DNA of 64,000 nucleotides from Sphaerotilus montanus (lineage in GTDB: Bacteria; Pseudomonadota; Gammaproteobacteria; Burkholderiales; Burkholderiaceae_C). A program made the position numbers and the translations under genes. Under the pieces are notes generated by a model that searched no databases, was not told where the DNA came from, and worked only from the letters and a program-made list of their open reading frames with translations. Every line of letters begins with the position of its first letter. Positions within the stretch are counted from its first letter, which is position 1. This document shows positions 54,923 to 64,000 of the stretch, piece after piece. Location of the stretch: NCBI RefSeq assembly GCF_013410775.1, contig NZ_JACCFH010000001.1:2728001-2792000 (forward strand), in the 5' to 3' direction.

Positions 54923-55891
54923 TCACGCCTTGGCGCCGGACTTGATGTTTTCAAGCTGCAGCTTGAGGCGTTCGCTGAAGCTGAGCTTGGTGTAGCGGCG
55001 TTCGGTTTCCCGGGACAGCTCCTTCTGGAGCGCGAAGACACTCTGCGGCCGCGCCAGCGGGTCGAGCGACATGCACCACTCGGTCACCTCGATGAGGTTG
55101 TCCGAATAGACATTGCGCAGGCGCGACAGCGACAGGCTCAGGCGGTCCTTCTCGATGCGCTGGGGGGCGTCGTTCGGCGGATAGCCCTGCATGCAGGCGT
55201 AGATGCACGCGCCGATGGCGTAGATGTCGGTCCACGGCCCCAGTGACCCGTCGCGGCGGTACATCTCGGGCGCAGCGAAGCCGGGGGTGTACATCGGCCG
55301 GATGAAGTTGCCTTCCTTCGACAGCACTTCGCGTGCGGCGCCGAAGTCGAGCATCACGGCCTTGTTCTCGTTGGTGACGAAGATGTTGGCCGGCTTGATG
55401 TCCAGGTGCAGCATCTTGTGCTGGTGCACGATGCGCAGGCCGCGCAGGATCTCGTCGAAGAGGCTGCGGATGGTGCTCTCGCGGAAGACCTTGTCGCGCT
55501 TCAGGTCGCGGGCGGTGACGATGAAGTCCTGCAGCGTGTCGCCCTGCAGGTAGTTCATCACCATGTAGACCGTCTCGTTCTCGCGGAAGAAGTTGAGCAC
55601 CGAGACGACGCTCTGGTGGCTGATCTGCGCGAGCGAGCGGCCTTCCTCGAAGAAGCTCTTCAGGCCCAGGCGGTAGAGCGGCTGCTTTTCGGGCTTGACG
55701 CGCGGAATCAGCTCGCCCGCAGAGCGCTCGGCCAGCGAAGACGGGAGGTACTCCTTGAGGGCCACCAGCCTGCGCTCGGCGTCTTCGGCGAGGTAGACGA
55801 CTCCGAATCCGCCCGCTGCCAGCTTCCGGATGACCTGGTAGCCGCCTACCACCGTGCCGGGCGGCAACGGGGCAGGTTTTTGCTTTGACAT
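54923..55891 (-). CDS. Serine/threonine protein kinase (Hanks type)
   Basis: A 322-aa kinase: Gly loop KLAAGGFGVVYLAED, catalytic Lys in VALKEYLP, HLDIKPANIF loop (HLD rather than HRD, as in many bacterial kinases), DFG in MLDFGAAR, and APE in GFAAPEMY. No transmembrane or PASTA domain, so cytosolic. The start MSKQKP at 55891 is chosen; upstream codons lie inside the third IS. Partner of the downstream PP2C. Targets unknown. Only 53 bp of native sequence now separates its start from the IS. Confidence 0.92.
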   Translation of the reverse strand: MSKQKPAPLPPGTVVGGYQVIRKLAAGGFGVVYLAEDAERRLVALKEYLPSSLAERSAGELIPRVKPEKQPLYRLGLKSFFEEGRSLAQISHQSVVSVLNFFRENETVYMVMNYLQGDTLQDFIVTARDLKRDKVFRESTIRSLFDEILRGLRIVHQHKMLHLDIKPANIFVTNENKAVMLDFGAAREVLSKEGNFIRPMYTPGFAAPEMYRRDGSLGPWTDIYAIGACIYACMQGYPPNDAPQRIEKDRLSLSLSRLRNVYSDNLIEVTEWCMSLDPLARPQSVFALQKELSRETERRYTKLSFSERLKLQLENIKSGAKA

Positions 55892-55944
55892 AATCGTATT
55901 TTGATTGGGCGAAATCCGCGATGTCAGTTTACAGCATGACCGGT

Positions 55945-56989
55945 CCTGATTAGCAACGATCCTCAGCATTCCCCCGAACGACCCGCTGAGCCCGAGGCTT
56001 GCACCGCGAGACATCGATGATGAGCCGAGCCACCAACTCGCGCAGGTCGAACCGACGGTTGAAGCGGTAGGCGAACGCTGCCAGGTAGCTGCTGGCGTAC
56101 TTGGGGTACTTGAACGCATGGAACGCACCCGACAACGTCGTCTTCAGGTTGCCCAGCACCGTGTTGACCCAGGTGAACTCGGGCAGCTCGCGCGGCTTGC
56201 GCTGCCCCACCACGATCGGCGTGTGCAGACAGCCCGCGCTGGTGACCGCGGCGAAGCACCCCAGCCCGTCGCTGACCACCCGCGCTCCCGGCATCAGCGC
56301 CGCCTGCGCCCACTGGCCCACCGCCTCCAGCGTGAAGCCGCTCACCGGCGCGAGCTTGACGTACTGCGGATGCCCCTGGTCATTGACCGAGACCGCCGCC
56401 ACGAACGGCACCTTGTTCTCCGAACCCCGACCCGCCTTGCCGCCGCTGCGCTCCCCGCCGAGGTAGGCATCGTCGAGCTGCACCGTGCCGTCGAGCCGGT
56501 GCTGGCTCTCCCGCTCGGCCATCGCGTGCATGATCTTCTGGTGCATCAGCCACGCCGTCGGGTAGCTCACGCCCACCTGCCGCTTGAGCGCCAGCGCCGA
56601 CAGCCCCGTCTTGGCCTGGCTGAGCAGGTAGATCGCCAGGAACCACGTTCTCAGCGGCAGCTTGGTGCTCGCGAACAGGCTGCCCGCGGTCAGCGAAGTC
56701 TGGTGGCGGCAGCCGTTGCATTGATACAGCTTGCGTGCGCCCTGGCCCACCACGTAGTGCGCCGCAGTGCCGCAGCGCGGGCACTCGAAGCCCTGGGGCC
56801 AGCGTGCCTGCTTGACCGCCTCGGCGCATTGCTCTTCCGTGCCGAAGCTGCTCATGAACTCCGGCAGCGACATCCCTTGCTGGAACTGGATTCGGTTCAT
56901 CGGCATGTGCTCGCTCCTGCGCTTTGTCTGCCTTCTACGCTACGCCTGATCGTCGGCTAGGGCCTTGCTGAAGATCATTGCTAATCAGG
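55945..56989 (-). mobile_element. IS1595-family insertion sequence, copy 3 (1045 bp), in the start of yicC
   Basis: Inverted relative to copies 1 and 2, same length, ends CCTGATTAGCAA and TTGCTAATCAGG. Flanked by a perfect 8-bp duplication TGACCGGT at 55937-55944 and 56990-56997. The sequence differs at scattered positions from copies 1 and 2 (about a dozen transposase residues), so it is an older or separately acquired relative. Inserted 45 nt upstream of the kinase-facing side of the tight kinase/yicC divergent region. Confidence 0.95.
55950..56906 (-). CDS. IS1595-family (ISXO2-like) transposase, copy 3
   Basis: A 318-aa transposase with the same zinc ribbon (CPRCG, CNGCR) and acidic motifs (LDDAYLGGERSGGK, VVSDGLGCF) as the other copies. 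About 12 substitutions were seen, for example RESQHR for RVDQYR and RELVAR for RGLVAR, roughly 96% identity by eye. No frameshift or stop, so probably functional. Confidence 0.95.
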   Translation of the reverse strand: MPMNRIQFQQGMSLPEFMSSFGTEEQCAEAVKQARWPQGFECPRCGTAAHYVVGQGARKLYQCNGCRHQTSLTAGSLFASTKLPLRTWFLAIYLLSQAKTGLSALALKRQVGVSYPTAWLMHQKIMHAMAERESQHRLDGTVQLDDAYLGGERSGGKAGRGSENKVPFVAAVSVNDQGHPQYVKLAPVSGFTLEAVGQWAQAALMPGARVVSDGLGCFAAVTSAGCLHTPIVVGQRKPRELPEFTWVNTVLGNLKTTLSGAFHAFKYPKYASSYLAAFAYRFNRRFDLRELVARLIIDVSRCKPRAQRVVRGNAEDRC

Positions 56990-57906
56990 TGACCGGTTAT
57001 GCCAGCGCCTCCTCCAGCGCGCTGCCCGAGGCCGGGGAACACACCGAGAACACTGCCGCACAAGCGGGATCCGCCGGATCGGTCACGGTGGAACTTCGCT
57101 CCGTGAACAGCCGATTCCTGGATCTGGCGCTGCGCCTGCCCGACGAGTTTCGCGCGCTGGAGCCAGCGCTGCGCGAGCTGCTCACCCGGACCTTCAAGCG
57201 CGGCAAGATCGAGCTGCGCCTGAACCCGGACCGTGCACCCGATGCCGCCGCCGCACTGCCGCAACCCGAGCAGCTCGTCCGGCTGGCGGCGCTCCAGGTG
57301 GCCGTGCGCTCGCAGTTGCGGGATGCCGAGCTGATGTCGGTGCACGAGGTGCTGCAGTGGTGCCGCAGCACCGCGCCGGTGGCCGTGCTGGACGAGGCGG
57401 CGCTGGCGGCGGCACGGGTGTGTGTCGAGCGACTCGGCGAAGCCCGTGCCCGCGAGGGCGATCGGCTGGTCGCGATCCTGATGGAGCGTGTCGAGCACCT
57501 GCGCGGGCTGGCCGCCCAGGCGGCACCGCTGGTGCCGCAGGTCGTGGCACGTCAGCAGCAGCGCTTCCTGGAGCGCTGGAACGAAGCGCTGGCCACTGCG
57601 GGCGCCAACCAGAGCGTCTCTGCGCAGTCGCTGACCGAGCGGGCCATGTCCGAGGCGGCGGCGTTCGCGATCCGCATCGACGTCGCGGAGGAACTCGGCC
57701 GGTTGGGGGCACATCTCGACGAGATCACCCGGCTGCTGCGCAAGGGTGGTGAGCTGGGCAAGCGGCTCGATTTCCTGATCCAGGAACTGCACCGCGAGGC
57801 CAACACCCTGGGCTCGAAGTCCGCCGCGCTGGAGCTGACGCAGATCTCGGTGGAGATGAAGGTCGCGATCGAGCAGATGCGCGAGCAGGTGCAGAACATC
57901 GAGTGA
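56965..57906 (+). CDS. yicC: YicC-family protein, 5' end replaced by the IS
   Basis: YicC proteins are stress-linked endoribonucleases of a conserved family. Native sequence is visible from VTGYASASSS at the junction, then VTVELRSVNSRFLDLALRLPDEF and the C-terminal LDFLIQELHREANTLGSKS and EIKVAIEQMREQVQNIE-like end. Before the insertion the gene began at 55921 (MSVYSMTGYAS after removal of the IS). Now the frame opens from TTG 56965 inside the IS end (LLKIIANQ) or from a GTG at 56989 made by the last IS base plus the duplication, replacing the native internal ATG. Expression level is doubtful. Confidence 0.8.
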   Translation: MLKIIANQVTGYASASSSALPEAGEHTENTAAQAGSAGSVTVELRSVNSRFLDLALRLPDEFRALEPALRELLTRTFKRGKIELRLNPDRAPDAAAALPQPEQLVRLAALQVAVRSQLRDAELMSVHEVLQWCRSTAPVAVLDEAALAAARVCVERLGEARAREGDRLVAILMERVEHLRGLAAQAAPLVPQVVARQQQRFLERWNEALATAGANQSVSAQSLTERAMSEAAAFAIRIDVAEELGRLGAHLDEITRLLRKGGELGKRLDFLIQELHREANTLGSKSAALELTQISVEMKVAIEQMREQVQNIE

Positions 57907-57940
57907 ACGGGCGCGGGCCCGGCGGCCCGCCGGAATGCGC

Positions 57941-57967
57941 AAGGGCCACCCGAGGGTGGCCCTTCTT
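57941..57967. terminator. Shared terminator between yicC and icd
   Basis: AAGGGCCACC (57941-57950) pairs with GGTGGCCCTT (57955-57964) around a 4-nt loop. A short TTCTT follows on the plus strand, and the AAGG on the other side gives CCTT on the minus strand. It sits in the 96-bp gap between convergent yicC and icd and probably serves both. Confidence 0.7.
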
Positions 57968-58002
57968 GGTGGCGGAGCGGGCGTTGCCGCCCGCTGCGGG
58001 TC

Positions 58003-60240
58003 TTAGCCGCGCGCAGCCGCCAGCGCCGCGTTGAGCGTGGCGCTCGGGCGCATGATGGCCTTGGTCTTCTCGGCATCGGCCAGGTAATAGCCGCCGATGT
58101 CCGCCGGCTGGCCCTGCACGGCGCTGAGTTCGGCCACGATCTGGGCTTCGCCGTCGGTCAGGGCCTGGGCGAGCTTGCCGAAGTGAGCGGCCAGTTCGGC
58201 GTCTTCGGTCTGGGCGGCGAGTTCCTGCGCCCAGTACATCGCCAGGTAGAACTGGCTGCCGCGGTTGTCGAGCTGGCCGGTCTTCGGGCTGGGCGACTTG
58301 TTGTTGTCGAGCAGCTTGCCGGTGGCCGCGTCGAGCGTCTTGGCGAGCAGCTTGGCCCGGGCGTTGCCTTCCTTGATGCCCAGCTCTTCCAGCGACACGG
58401 CCAGTGCCAGGAATTCGCCCAGCGAGTCCCAGCGCAGGTGGTTTTCCTGCACCAGCTGCTGCACGTGCTTCGGGGCCGAGCCGCCGGCGCCGGTCTCGTA
58501 CATGCCGCCGCCGTTCATCAGCGGCACGATCGACAGCATCTTGGCCGAGGTGCCCAGTTCCATGATCGGGAACAGGTCGGTCAGGTAGTCGCGCAGGATG
58601 TTGCCGGTGACGCTGATGGTGTCCAGGCCACGGGCGACGCGCTCCAGGGTGAACCGCATGGCGCGGACCTGGGACATGATGTGGATGTTCAGCCCGGTGG
58701 TGTCGTGGTCCTTCAGGTAGGTCTCCACCTTCTTGATCAGCTCGTTCTCGTGCGGGCGGTACGGGTCCAGCCAGAACACCGCCGGCATGCCCGAGTTGCG
58801 GGCGCGCGTGACAGCCAGCTTGACCCAGTCGCGGATCGGCGCGTCCTTGACCTGGCACATGCGCCAGATGTCACCCGCCTCGACCGGCTGGCTCAGCAGC
58901 ACTTCGCCGGTGTCCAGGTCGGTGATGTTGGCCACGCCGGCTTCGGCGATCTCGAAGGTCTTGTCGTGCGAGCCGTACTCTTCGGCCTGTTGCGCCATCA
59001 GGCCGACGTTCGGCACCGTGCCCATCGTGCGCGGGTCGAAGTTGCCGTGCCACTTGCAGAAGTTGATCATCTCCTGGTAGATGCGGGCAAAGGTCGATTC
59101 CGGCATCACGCATTTGCTGTCGTACTGCTTGCCGTCGGCGCCCCACATCTTGCCGCCCTGGCGCATCATCGCCGGCATCGAGGCGTCCACGATGATGTCG
59201 TTGGGCGAGTGGAAGTTGGTGATGCCCTTGGCCGAGTCCACCATCGCCAGACGCGGACGGTGCTCTTGGCAGGCGTGCAGGTCACGGATGATCTCGTCGC
59301 GCTTGGATTCCGGCAGCGTCTTGATCTTGTCGTACAGGCTCACCATGCCGTTGTTGACATTGATGCCCAGTTCGTCGAACAGCGCGCCGTGCTTCTCGAA
59401 GGCGTCCTTGTAGTAGATCTTGACGCAGTGGCCGAAGACGATCGGGTGCGAGACCTTCATCATCGTCGCCTTGACGTGCAGCGAGAACAGGATGCCCGAC
59501 TTGCGGCAGTCTTCCAGCTGGGCTTCGTAGAAGTCGCACAGCGCCTGCTTGCTCATGAACATCGAGTCGATGATCTCGCCGTCGAGCAGGGCCAGCTTCG
59601 GCTTCAGCACCACGGTCTTGCCGCTGGCGGTGAGCAGCTCCATCCGGACGTTGCGGGCCTTGTCCAGCGTCAGCGACTTTTCGCCGTGGTAGAAGTCGCC
59701 GTGCTCCATGTGCGAGACATGGGTCTGCGACCACTGCTTCCACTCGCCCATCGAGTGCGGGTGCTTGCGGGCGAAGTTCTTGACGGCCATCGGTGCGCGG
59801 CGGTCGGAGTTGCCTTCGCGCAGCACCGGGTTCACGGCCGAGCCGAGGCACTTGCCGTAGCGGGCCTTGATGGCCTTCTCTTCGTCGGTGGTCGGGTTCT
59901 CGGGGTAATCGGGGATCTGGTAGCCCTTGGCCTGCAGCTCCTTCACGCAGGCCGCCAGCTGCGACACCGACGCGCTGATGTTGGGCAGCTTGATGATGTT
60001 GGCGTCCGGCTCCAGGGTCTTCTTGCCCAGCTCGGCGAGCGTGTTGGGCACCTTCTGGCGGTCCGTCAGGTATTCCGGGAACTCGGCCAGGACCCGTGCG
60101 GACACGGAGATGTCGGCCTTCTGGATATTGATGCCGACCGGCGCCGTGAAGGTGCGCACGATGGGCAGGAAAGCGCAAGTCGCCAGCAAGGGCGCTTCAT
60201 CGGTCAGGGTGTAGATGATGGTCGGCTGCTTGGTCGTCAT
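58003..60240 (-). CDS. icd: NADP-dependent isocitrate dehydrogenase, monomeric type
   Basis: A 745-aa protein, the length of monomeric IDH (about 740) rather than the 415-residue dimeric enzyme. Landmarks are [21 protein letters not shown] at the N-terminus, [21 protein letters not shown], and [19 protein letters not shown]. Converts isocitrate to 2-oxoglutarate in the TCA cycle. GGAG lies about 9 nt before the start. Convergent with yicC. Confidence 0.95.
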   Translation of the reverse strand: MTTKQPTIIYTLTDEAPLLATCAFLPIVRTFTAPVGINIQKADISVSARVLAEFPEYLTDRQKVPNTLAELGKKTLEPDANIIKLPNISASVSQLAACVKELQAKGYQIPDYPENPTTDEEKAIKARYGKCLGSAVNPVLREGNSDRRAPMAVKNFARKHPHSMGEWKQWSQTHVSHMEHGDFYHGEKSLTLDKARNVRMELLTASGKTVVLKPKLALLDGEIIDSMFMSKQALCDFYEAQLEDCRKSGILFSLHVKATMMKVSHPIVFGHCVKIYYKDAFEKHGALFDELGINVNNGMVSLYDKIKTLPESKRDEIIRDLHACQEHRPRLAMVDSAKGITNFHSPNDIIVDASMPAMMRQGGKMWGADGKQYDSKCVMPESTFARIYQEMINFCKWHGNFDPRTMGTVPNVGLMAQQAEEYGSHDKTFEIAEAGVANITDLDTGEVLLSQPVEAGDIWRMCQVKDAPIRDWVKLAVTRARNSGMPAVFWLDPYRPHENELIKKVETYLKDHDTTGLNIHIMSQVRAMRFTLERVARGLDTISVTGNILRDYLTDLFPIMELGTSAKMLSIVPLMNGGGMYETGAGGSAPKHVQQLVQENHLRWDSLGEFLALAVSLEELGIKEGNARAKLLAKTLDAATGKLLDNNKSPSPKTGQLDNRGSQFYLAMYWAQELAAQTEDAELAAHFGKLAQALTDGEAQIVAELSAVQGQPADIGGYYLADAEKTKAIMRPSATLNAALAAARG

Positions 60241-60464
60241 TCACGAATCTCCGGGAGTTCTGCTGGGTTCTGCTTGAAAGTTTCTGGCCTGCTGCGGAAT
60301 CTTCGCGGCGGCTGTGCCCAGACGGAACACTGTGCCACTGGATCCTGTGCAGGTGCTGACTGACCGTTCGCGCGGTGTCGCAGCCCATATTGTCGTTTGC
60401 CCGCGCGACATCGGGGACAATTGCCCGCCCGTCGCCCTTGTCGCGCCAGCCCAGCGAGTCCGCC

Positions 60465-61112
60465 GTGTCCCATTTCGCCACCCCTTCGCCTGCCGACTAC
60501 CCCGGCAACCTCTATGTCGTCGCCGCTCCGTCCGGCGCCGGCAAGTCCAGCCTCGTCAAGGCCCTGCTGGAGATCGATACCCGCCTGATGGTGTCGATCT
60601 CGCACACCACCCGTGCGCCACGCGGGCAGGAGGAGCATGGCCGCGAATACTGGTTCGTCTCGAAAGCGGAGTTCGACGCCATGATCGCGCGCGGCGACTT
60701 CTTCGAGTGGGCCGAGGTCCACGGCAACCGCTATGGCACCTCGCGCGACGCGATCGAGCAGCGCCTGCACGATGGCCAGGATGTCGTGCTGGAGATCGAC
60801 TTCCAGGGCGCGCTGCAGATCAAGGAACTGTTCCCGAGTGCGGTGCTGATCTTCATCCTGCCGCCTTCGTGGGAGGAACTGCAGCGGCGCCTGTTCCGCC
60901 GCGGCGAAGACACCCCCGAGGTCATCGCGCAGCGCATGGTCAACGCCCGCCACGAGGTGGCGCAAGCCCGGCACTTCGATTACATCGTGGTCAATGCCCT
61001 GTTCGAGACCGCCTTGTTCGACCTGAAAACCATCGTCCACGCGCAGCGGTTAAAATATTCGACCCAGCGTCTCAGCCGCCCGGCTGTGTTCGACGCCCTT
61101 CAACTGTCTTGA
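60465..61112 (+). CDS. gmk: Guanylate kinase
   Basis: A 215-aa enzyme phosphorylating GMP to GDP. P-loop APSGAGKSS (around residues 22-30), [14 protein letters not shown] (GMP-binding), [13 protein letters not shown], and [13 protein letters not shown]. The GTG at 60465 (SHFATPSP) is preferred on length; a GTG at 60375 is in frame but would add 30 unusual residues. Upstream neighbour of rpoZ-spoT, a standard proteobacterial order. Confidence 0.92.
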   Translation: MSHFATPSPADYPGNLYVVAAPSGAGKSSLVKALLEIDTRLMVSISHTTRAPRGQEEHGREYWFVSKAEFDAMIARGDFFEWAEVHGNRYGTSRDAIEQRLHDGQDVVLEIDFQGALQIKELFPSAVLIFILPPSWEELQRRLFRRGEDTPEVIAQRMVNARHEVAQARHFDYIVVNALFETALFDLKTIVHAQRLKYSTQRLSRPAVFDALQLS

Positions 61113-61145
61113 CCGACTCCTCACCCGCGGAAGCACGATCCCACC

Positions 61146-61349
61146 ATGGCCCGTATCACTGTCGAAGACTGTCTGCTGAAGATCCCCAACCGCTTCCAAT
61201 TGGTGCTCGCCGCCACCTACCGTGCCCGCATGCTGAGCCAGGGCCATGCGCCCAAGGTCGAGACGAAAAACAAGCCCGGCGTGACCGCGCTGCGCGAAAT
61301 CGCTGCCGGCCAGGTCGGCATCGAGATGCTGCGCAAGGTCCCGACCTGA
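61146..61349 (+). CDS. rpoZ: RNA polymerase omega subunit
   Basis: A 67-aa protein with the RpoZ signature [22 protein letters not shown] and [16 protein letters not shown]. Helps assemble the beta' subunit and is part of one ppGpp site. Sits 33 bp after gmk and 76 bp before spoT, the usual gmk-rpoZ-spoT operon. Confidence 0.95.
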   Translation: MARITVEDCLLKIPNRFQLVLAATYRARMLSQGHAPKVETKNKPGVTALREIAAGQVGIEMLRKVPT

Positions 61350-61425
61350 GTCGCATCTGACCCGCACTTGTCGGGCATCGGCCACACGGTGCCCGGTCTG
61401 CTGCGGGACACGCTAGAGTCGATCC

Positions 61426-63840
61426 ATGGTGTCCCGCACAGCCGATGTCCTGCGCCGCATGTTCTTCTCGTCCTGGCGACGAGGAGGCAAACCCGAGTCC
61501 ACCGAGTCCGAACCGTTTCCGGACACGCAGCCCAGTGACCCGGGCGAAGACCGCAGCGCGGACACCGCGGTCAAAAGCAAGCTCCGTACCCGTGTAGGGA
61601 AACCGCCGCGGCCGGTGATCGAGCAGGTGCCCGGTGCGCACGGCGCGAGTGCCGCCTCCTTCGCGGTGCTCATGGCGAAGCTCGACTACCTCGACGAGGC
61701 CGACATCCGCCGCGTGCGCGAGGCCTACCGCTTCGCCGACCAGGCCCACCTCGGCCAGTTCCGCGCCAGCGGCGAGCCCTACATCACCCACCCCATCGCG
61801 GTGGCCGGTCTGTGCGCCGACTGGAAGCTTGATGCCCAGGCGATCATGGCCGCGCTGATGCACGACGCGATGGAAGACTGCGGCGTGACCAAGTCCGAAC
61901 TGGTCGAGCGCTTCGGCACCCCGACCGCGGAAATCGTCGACGGCCTGACCAAGCTCGACAAGCTGCAGTTCTCGACCCGCGAGGAGTCGCAGGCCGAGTC
62001 CTTCCGCAAGATGCTGCTGGCGATGGCGCGCGACGTGCGCGTCATCCTGATCAAGCTCGCCGACCGCATGCACAACATGCGCACGATGGGGGCGATGGCG
62101 CAGAACAAGCGCGGCCGCATCGCCCGCGAGACGCTGGAGATCTACGCCCCGATCGCGCACCGGCTCGGGCTGAACCAGTGCTACCGCGAATTGCAGGAGC
62201 TGTCGTTCAGCTTCCTGCAGCCCTGGCGCCATGCGGCGCTGTCGCGGGCCGTGGACAAGGCCCGCGGCCACCGCCGCGACATGGTCGAGCGGGTACGGGA
62301 AGAAGTCGAGATCTCGCTGACGCAGGCCGAGGTGCCTGCGCAGGTCTACGGCCGCGAGAAGACCGTGCATTCGATCTACACCAAGATGCGCGAGAAGCAC
62401 CTCAGCTTCGCGCAGGTGAGCGACATCTTCGGTTTCCGGCTGGTCGTGGCGACGCTGCCGGAGTGTTACCTGGCGCTGGGCGTGCTGCACCAGCTCTACA
62501 AGCCCGTGCCCGGCCGCTTCAAGGACTACATCGCCATCCCCAAGGCCAATGGCTACCAGTCGCTGCACACCACGGTGGTGAGCCCGGTCGGCACGGCGGT
62601 GGAGTTCCAGATCCGCACCGCCGCGATGCACGCGGTGGCCGAGGCCGGCATTGCCGCGCACTGGATGTACAAGACCGGCGGCGGCGGCGAGTCGCCCGAC
62701 ACCAAGCACCTCGGCACGATGTGGCTGCAGTCGCTGGTGGACATCCAGAGCGAGACACGCGATTCGGCCGAGTTCCTGGAACACGTCAAGATCGACCTGT
62801 TCCCGGAGTCCATCTACCTCTTCACGCCCAAGAGCAAGATCCTGGCGCTGCCGCGCGGGGCCACGCCGGTGGACTTCGCCTATGCGATCCACTCGCGGGT
62901 GGGTGACCACTGCGTCGCGGCCCGGGTCAATGGCGAGCCGGTGGCATTGCGCACCGAGCTGAATTCGGGCGATGTGGTAGAGATCATCACCGCCCCGTCG
63001 GCGCGCCCCAATCCGGCCTGGCTCAACTTCGTGCGCACCGGCAAGGCGCGCTCCAAGATCCGCCACTACCTGAAGAACATGGAGGCCGAGGAGTCCTACG
63101 ATCTCGGCCTCAAGCTGCTGGCACAGGCCCTGCGCACCGAAGGGCTGCAGTTGCCGGGCGTCGACGACAGCGGCCTCAGCGAGGCGGATGCGGCGCTGTG
63201 GCAGTCGCTGGTGCGCTGGAGCGGCAACCGCAACCGGCGCGAGCTGCTCACCGACATCGGCCTGGGCCGCAAGATCGCCGTCATCGTGGCCAAGCGCATG
63301 GCGCGCAAGATGGTCGAGCAGGGCCGCCGCCCCGACGCGCTGACGCTCAGCATGGGCCGCTACGCCACCGACCAGGAGGCTCCGACCCAGGGCGCCGTGG
63401 TCATCGACGGCAGCGAGAACGCCACGATCCAGCTCGCCACCTGCTGCCAGCCGATCCCGGGCGACGAGATCGTCGGCTACCTCGGCCGCGGCGAAGGGCT
63501 GACGGTGCACACCAGCGACTGCTCGGTGGGCAAGCGCCACTTCGAGCGCGACCCCGAGCGCTGGCTGGGTGTCGAGTGGGCCGAGCAGCCGGCGCGGACC
63601 TTCCGCACCGCGGTGGCCGTGCTGGTGCACAACGGCAAGGGCGTGCTGGCCGAAGTGGCGCAGGCCGTGAGCCATGCCGAGGCCGACATCGCCCACATCG
63701 ACATGGACCCGACCCGCGCGGACGAGACCTCCGAGCTGAAGCTCACCCTCGCGGTGCGCGACCGGCAGCACCTGGCGGACGTGCTGCGCGTGGTGCGGCG
63801 CTGCCCGTCGGTGGTGCGGGTGTCCCGCGTCAAGCCCTGA
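61426..63840 (+). CDS. spoT: Bifunctional (p)ppGpp synthetase/hydrolase SpoT/Rel
   Basis: An 804-aa protein. The N-terminal HD hydrolase has THPIAV, ALMHDAMEDC and the HD/ED residues. The synthetase domain has QVYGREKTVHSIYTKM and RFKDYIAIPKANGYQSLHTTVV. A TGS domain (IYLFTPKSKILALPRGATPVDFAYAIHSRVGDHC) and a C-terminal ACT domain (GVLAEVAQAVSHAEADI) follow. The about 80-residue N-terminal extension (LRRMFFSSWRRGGKPES...) is longer than in E. coli. Sets ppGpp levels in starvation. Confidence 0.95.
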   Translation: MVSRTADVLRRMFFSSWRRGGKPESTESEPFPDTQPSDPGEDRSADTAVKSKLRTRVGKPPRPVIEQVPGAHGASAASFAVLMAKLDYLDEADIRRVREAYRFADQAHLGQFRASGEPYITHPIAVAGLCADWKLDAQAIMAALMHDAMEDCGVTKSELVERFGTPTAEIVDGLTKLDKLQFSTREESQAESFRKMLLAMARDVRVILIKLADRMHNMRTMGAMAQNKRGRIARETLEIYAPIAHRLGLNQCYRELQELSFSFLQPWRHAALSRAVDKARGHRRDMVERVREEVEISLTQAEVPAQVYGREKTVHSIYTKMREKHLSFAQVSDIFGFRLVVATLPECYLALGVLHQLYKPVPGRFKDYIAIPKANGYQSLHTTVVSPVGTAVEFQIRTAAMHAVAEAGIAAHWMYKTGGGGESPDTKHLGTMWLQSLVDIQSETRDSAEFLEHVKIDLFPESIYLFTPKSKILALPRGATPVDFAYAIHSRVGDHCVAARVNGEPVALRTELNSGDVVEIITAPSARPNPAWLNFVRTGKARSKIRHYLKNMEAEESYDLGLKLLAQALRTEGLQLPGVDDSGLSEADAALWQSLVRWSGNRNRRELLTDIGLGRKIAVIVAKRMARKMVEQGRRPDALTLSMGRYATDQEAPTQGAVVIDGSENATIQLATCCQPIPGDEIVGYLGRGEGLTVHTSDCSVGKRHFERDPERWLGVEWAEQPARTFRTAVAVLVHNGKGVLAEVAQAVSHAEADIAHIDMDPTRADETSELKLTLAVRDRQHLADVLRVVRRCPSVVRVSRVKP

Positions 63841-63855
63841 GGTTCCGGGCCGGGC

Positions 63856-64000
63856 TCAGGCGGCGTCCGGCGCCGGGTACCGCACGGCAATCACCTCCAG
63901 CCGCTGCAGCCCGCCCGGGGTCATCAGCTGCACCTCGTCCCCCTCGCGCGCCTTGATCAGCGCACGGGCAATCGGCGCCACCCAGCTCACCTCGCCGTTC
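63856..64000 (-). CDS. greB: Transcription elongation factor GreB, C-terminal fragment (cut by window edge)
   Basis: The minus-strand frame gives the last about 48 residues: NGEVSWVAPIARALIKAREGDEVQLMTPGGLQRLEVIAVRY and a stop. The ISW(V)SPIARAL / GDEV stretch is the GreA/GreB C-terminal domain; GreB is preferred because greB commonly sits beside spoT. The coiled-coil N-terminal half lies outside the window. Confidence 0.8.
   Translation of the reverse strand, partial: NGEVSWVAPIARALIKAREGDEVQLMTPGGLQRLEVIAVRYPAPDAA

Overview
The window is about 64 kb of high-GC chromosomal DNA from a betaproteobacterium of the order Burkholderiales. A Leptothrix/Sphaerotilus-like relative is my best guess. 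The evidence is the urtABCDE layout, the COG3014-ycfL-lpoB lipoprotein cluster, a PEP-CTERM protein, a monomeric NADP isocitrate dehydrogenase, and the gene order yicC / Ser-Thr kinase / PP2C / rph / rdgB / hemW. The genus is inferred from gene content only. No rRNA, CRISPR array, phage or replication origin was seen.

Layout. 1-6 kb: the tail of a LuxR-type regulator, then the five-gene urea ABC importer urtABCDE. 6-10 kb: an envelope operon with its own sigma-70-like promoter, encoding three lipoproteins and one exported protein (COG3014, YcfL, LpoB, CsgG/LpoB-like). 10-19.4 kb: a type I restriction-modification locus on the minus strand (hsdM, hsdS, hsdR, YgjP-type metallopeptidase). A foreign-looking lipoprotein gene sits inside it, and hsdS is cut in two by an IS1595-family element. 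19.4-27 kb: a glutathione S-transferase, a LuxR regulator, a second copy of the same IS inside the signal peptide of an AT-rich secreted-protein gene, a 749-aa lipoprotein and a decayed IS200-type transposase. 27-33 kb: a flavoprotein, a PEP-CTERM protein and dnaE. 33-37.6 kb: a two-gene cassette of a tubulin-like protein and a zinc-ribbon/TM/substrate-binding/OmpA protein, which is the most unusual content here. 37.6-47.3 kb: housekeeping genes (trhO, pirin, LysR, gluQ, FKBPs, cytochrome c, tRNA-Ser(CGA), serS, ispH, radC, smr). 47.3-51.3 kb: a globin/MinD-like ATPase/diguanylate cyclase operon and a cheD-cheB pair. 51.3-64 kb: hemW, rdgB, rph, PP2C, Ser/Thr kinase, a third IS copy inserted in the start of yicC, icd, gmk, rpoZ, spoT and the end of greB.

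The three IS1595-family copies are each exactly 1045 bp, have matching terminal inverted repeats and are each flanked by a perfect 8-bp target duplication. Removing the element and one duplication restores an uninterrupted reading frame in all three hosts (hsdS, the secreted protein, yicC). In all three the IS end also supplies an in-frame start codon for the downstream gene fragment. This gives a testable picture of IS insertions that truncate genes and may also re-start them.

Many minus/plus pairs show 1-4 nt stop/start overlaps (urtB-C-D, hsdM-hsdS, fkpB-ispH, radC-smr, globin-MinD-like-GGDEF, cheD-cheB, LysR-gluQ, tubulin-like-OmpA). These suggest translational coupling within operons.
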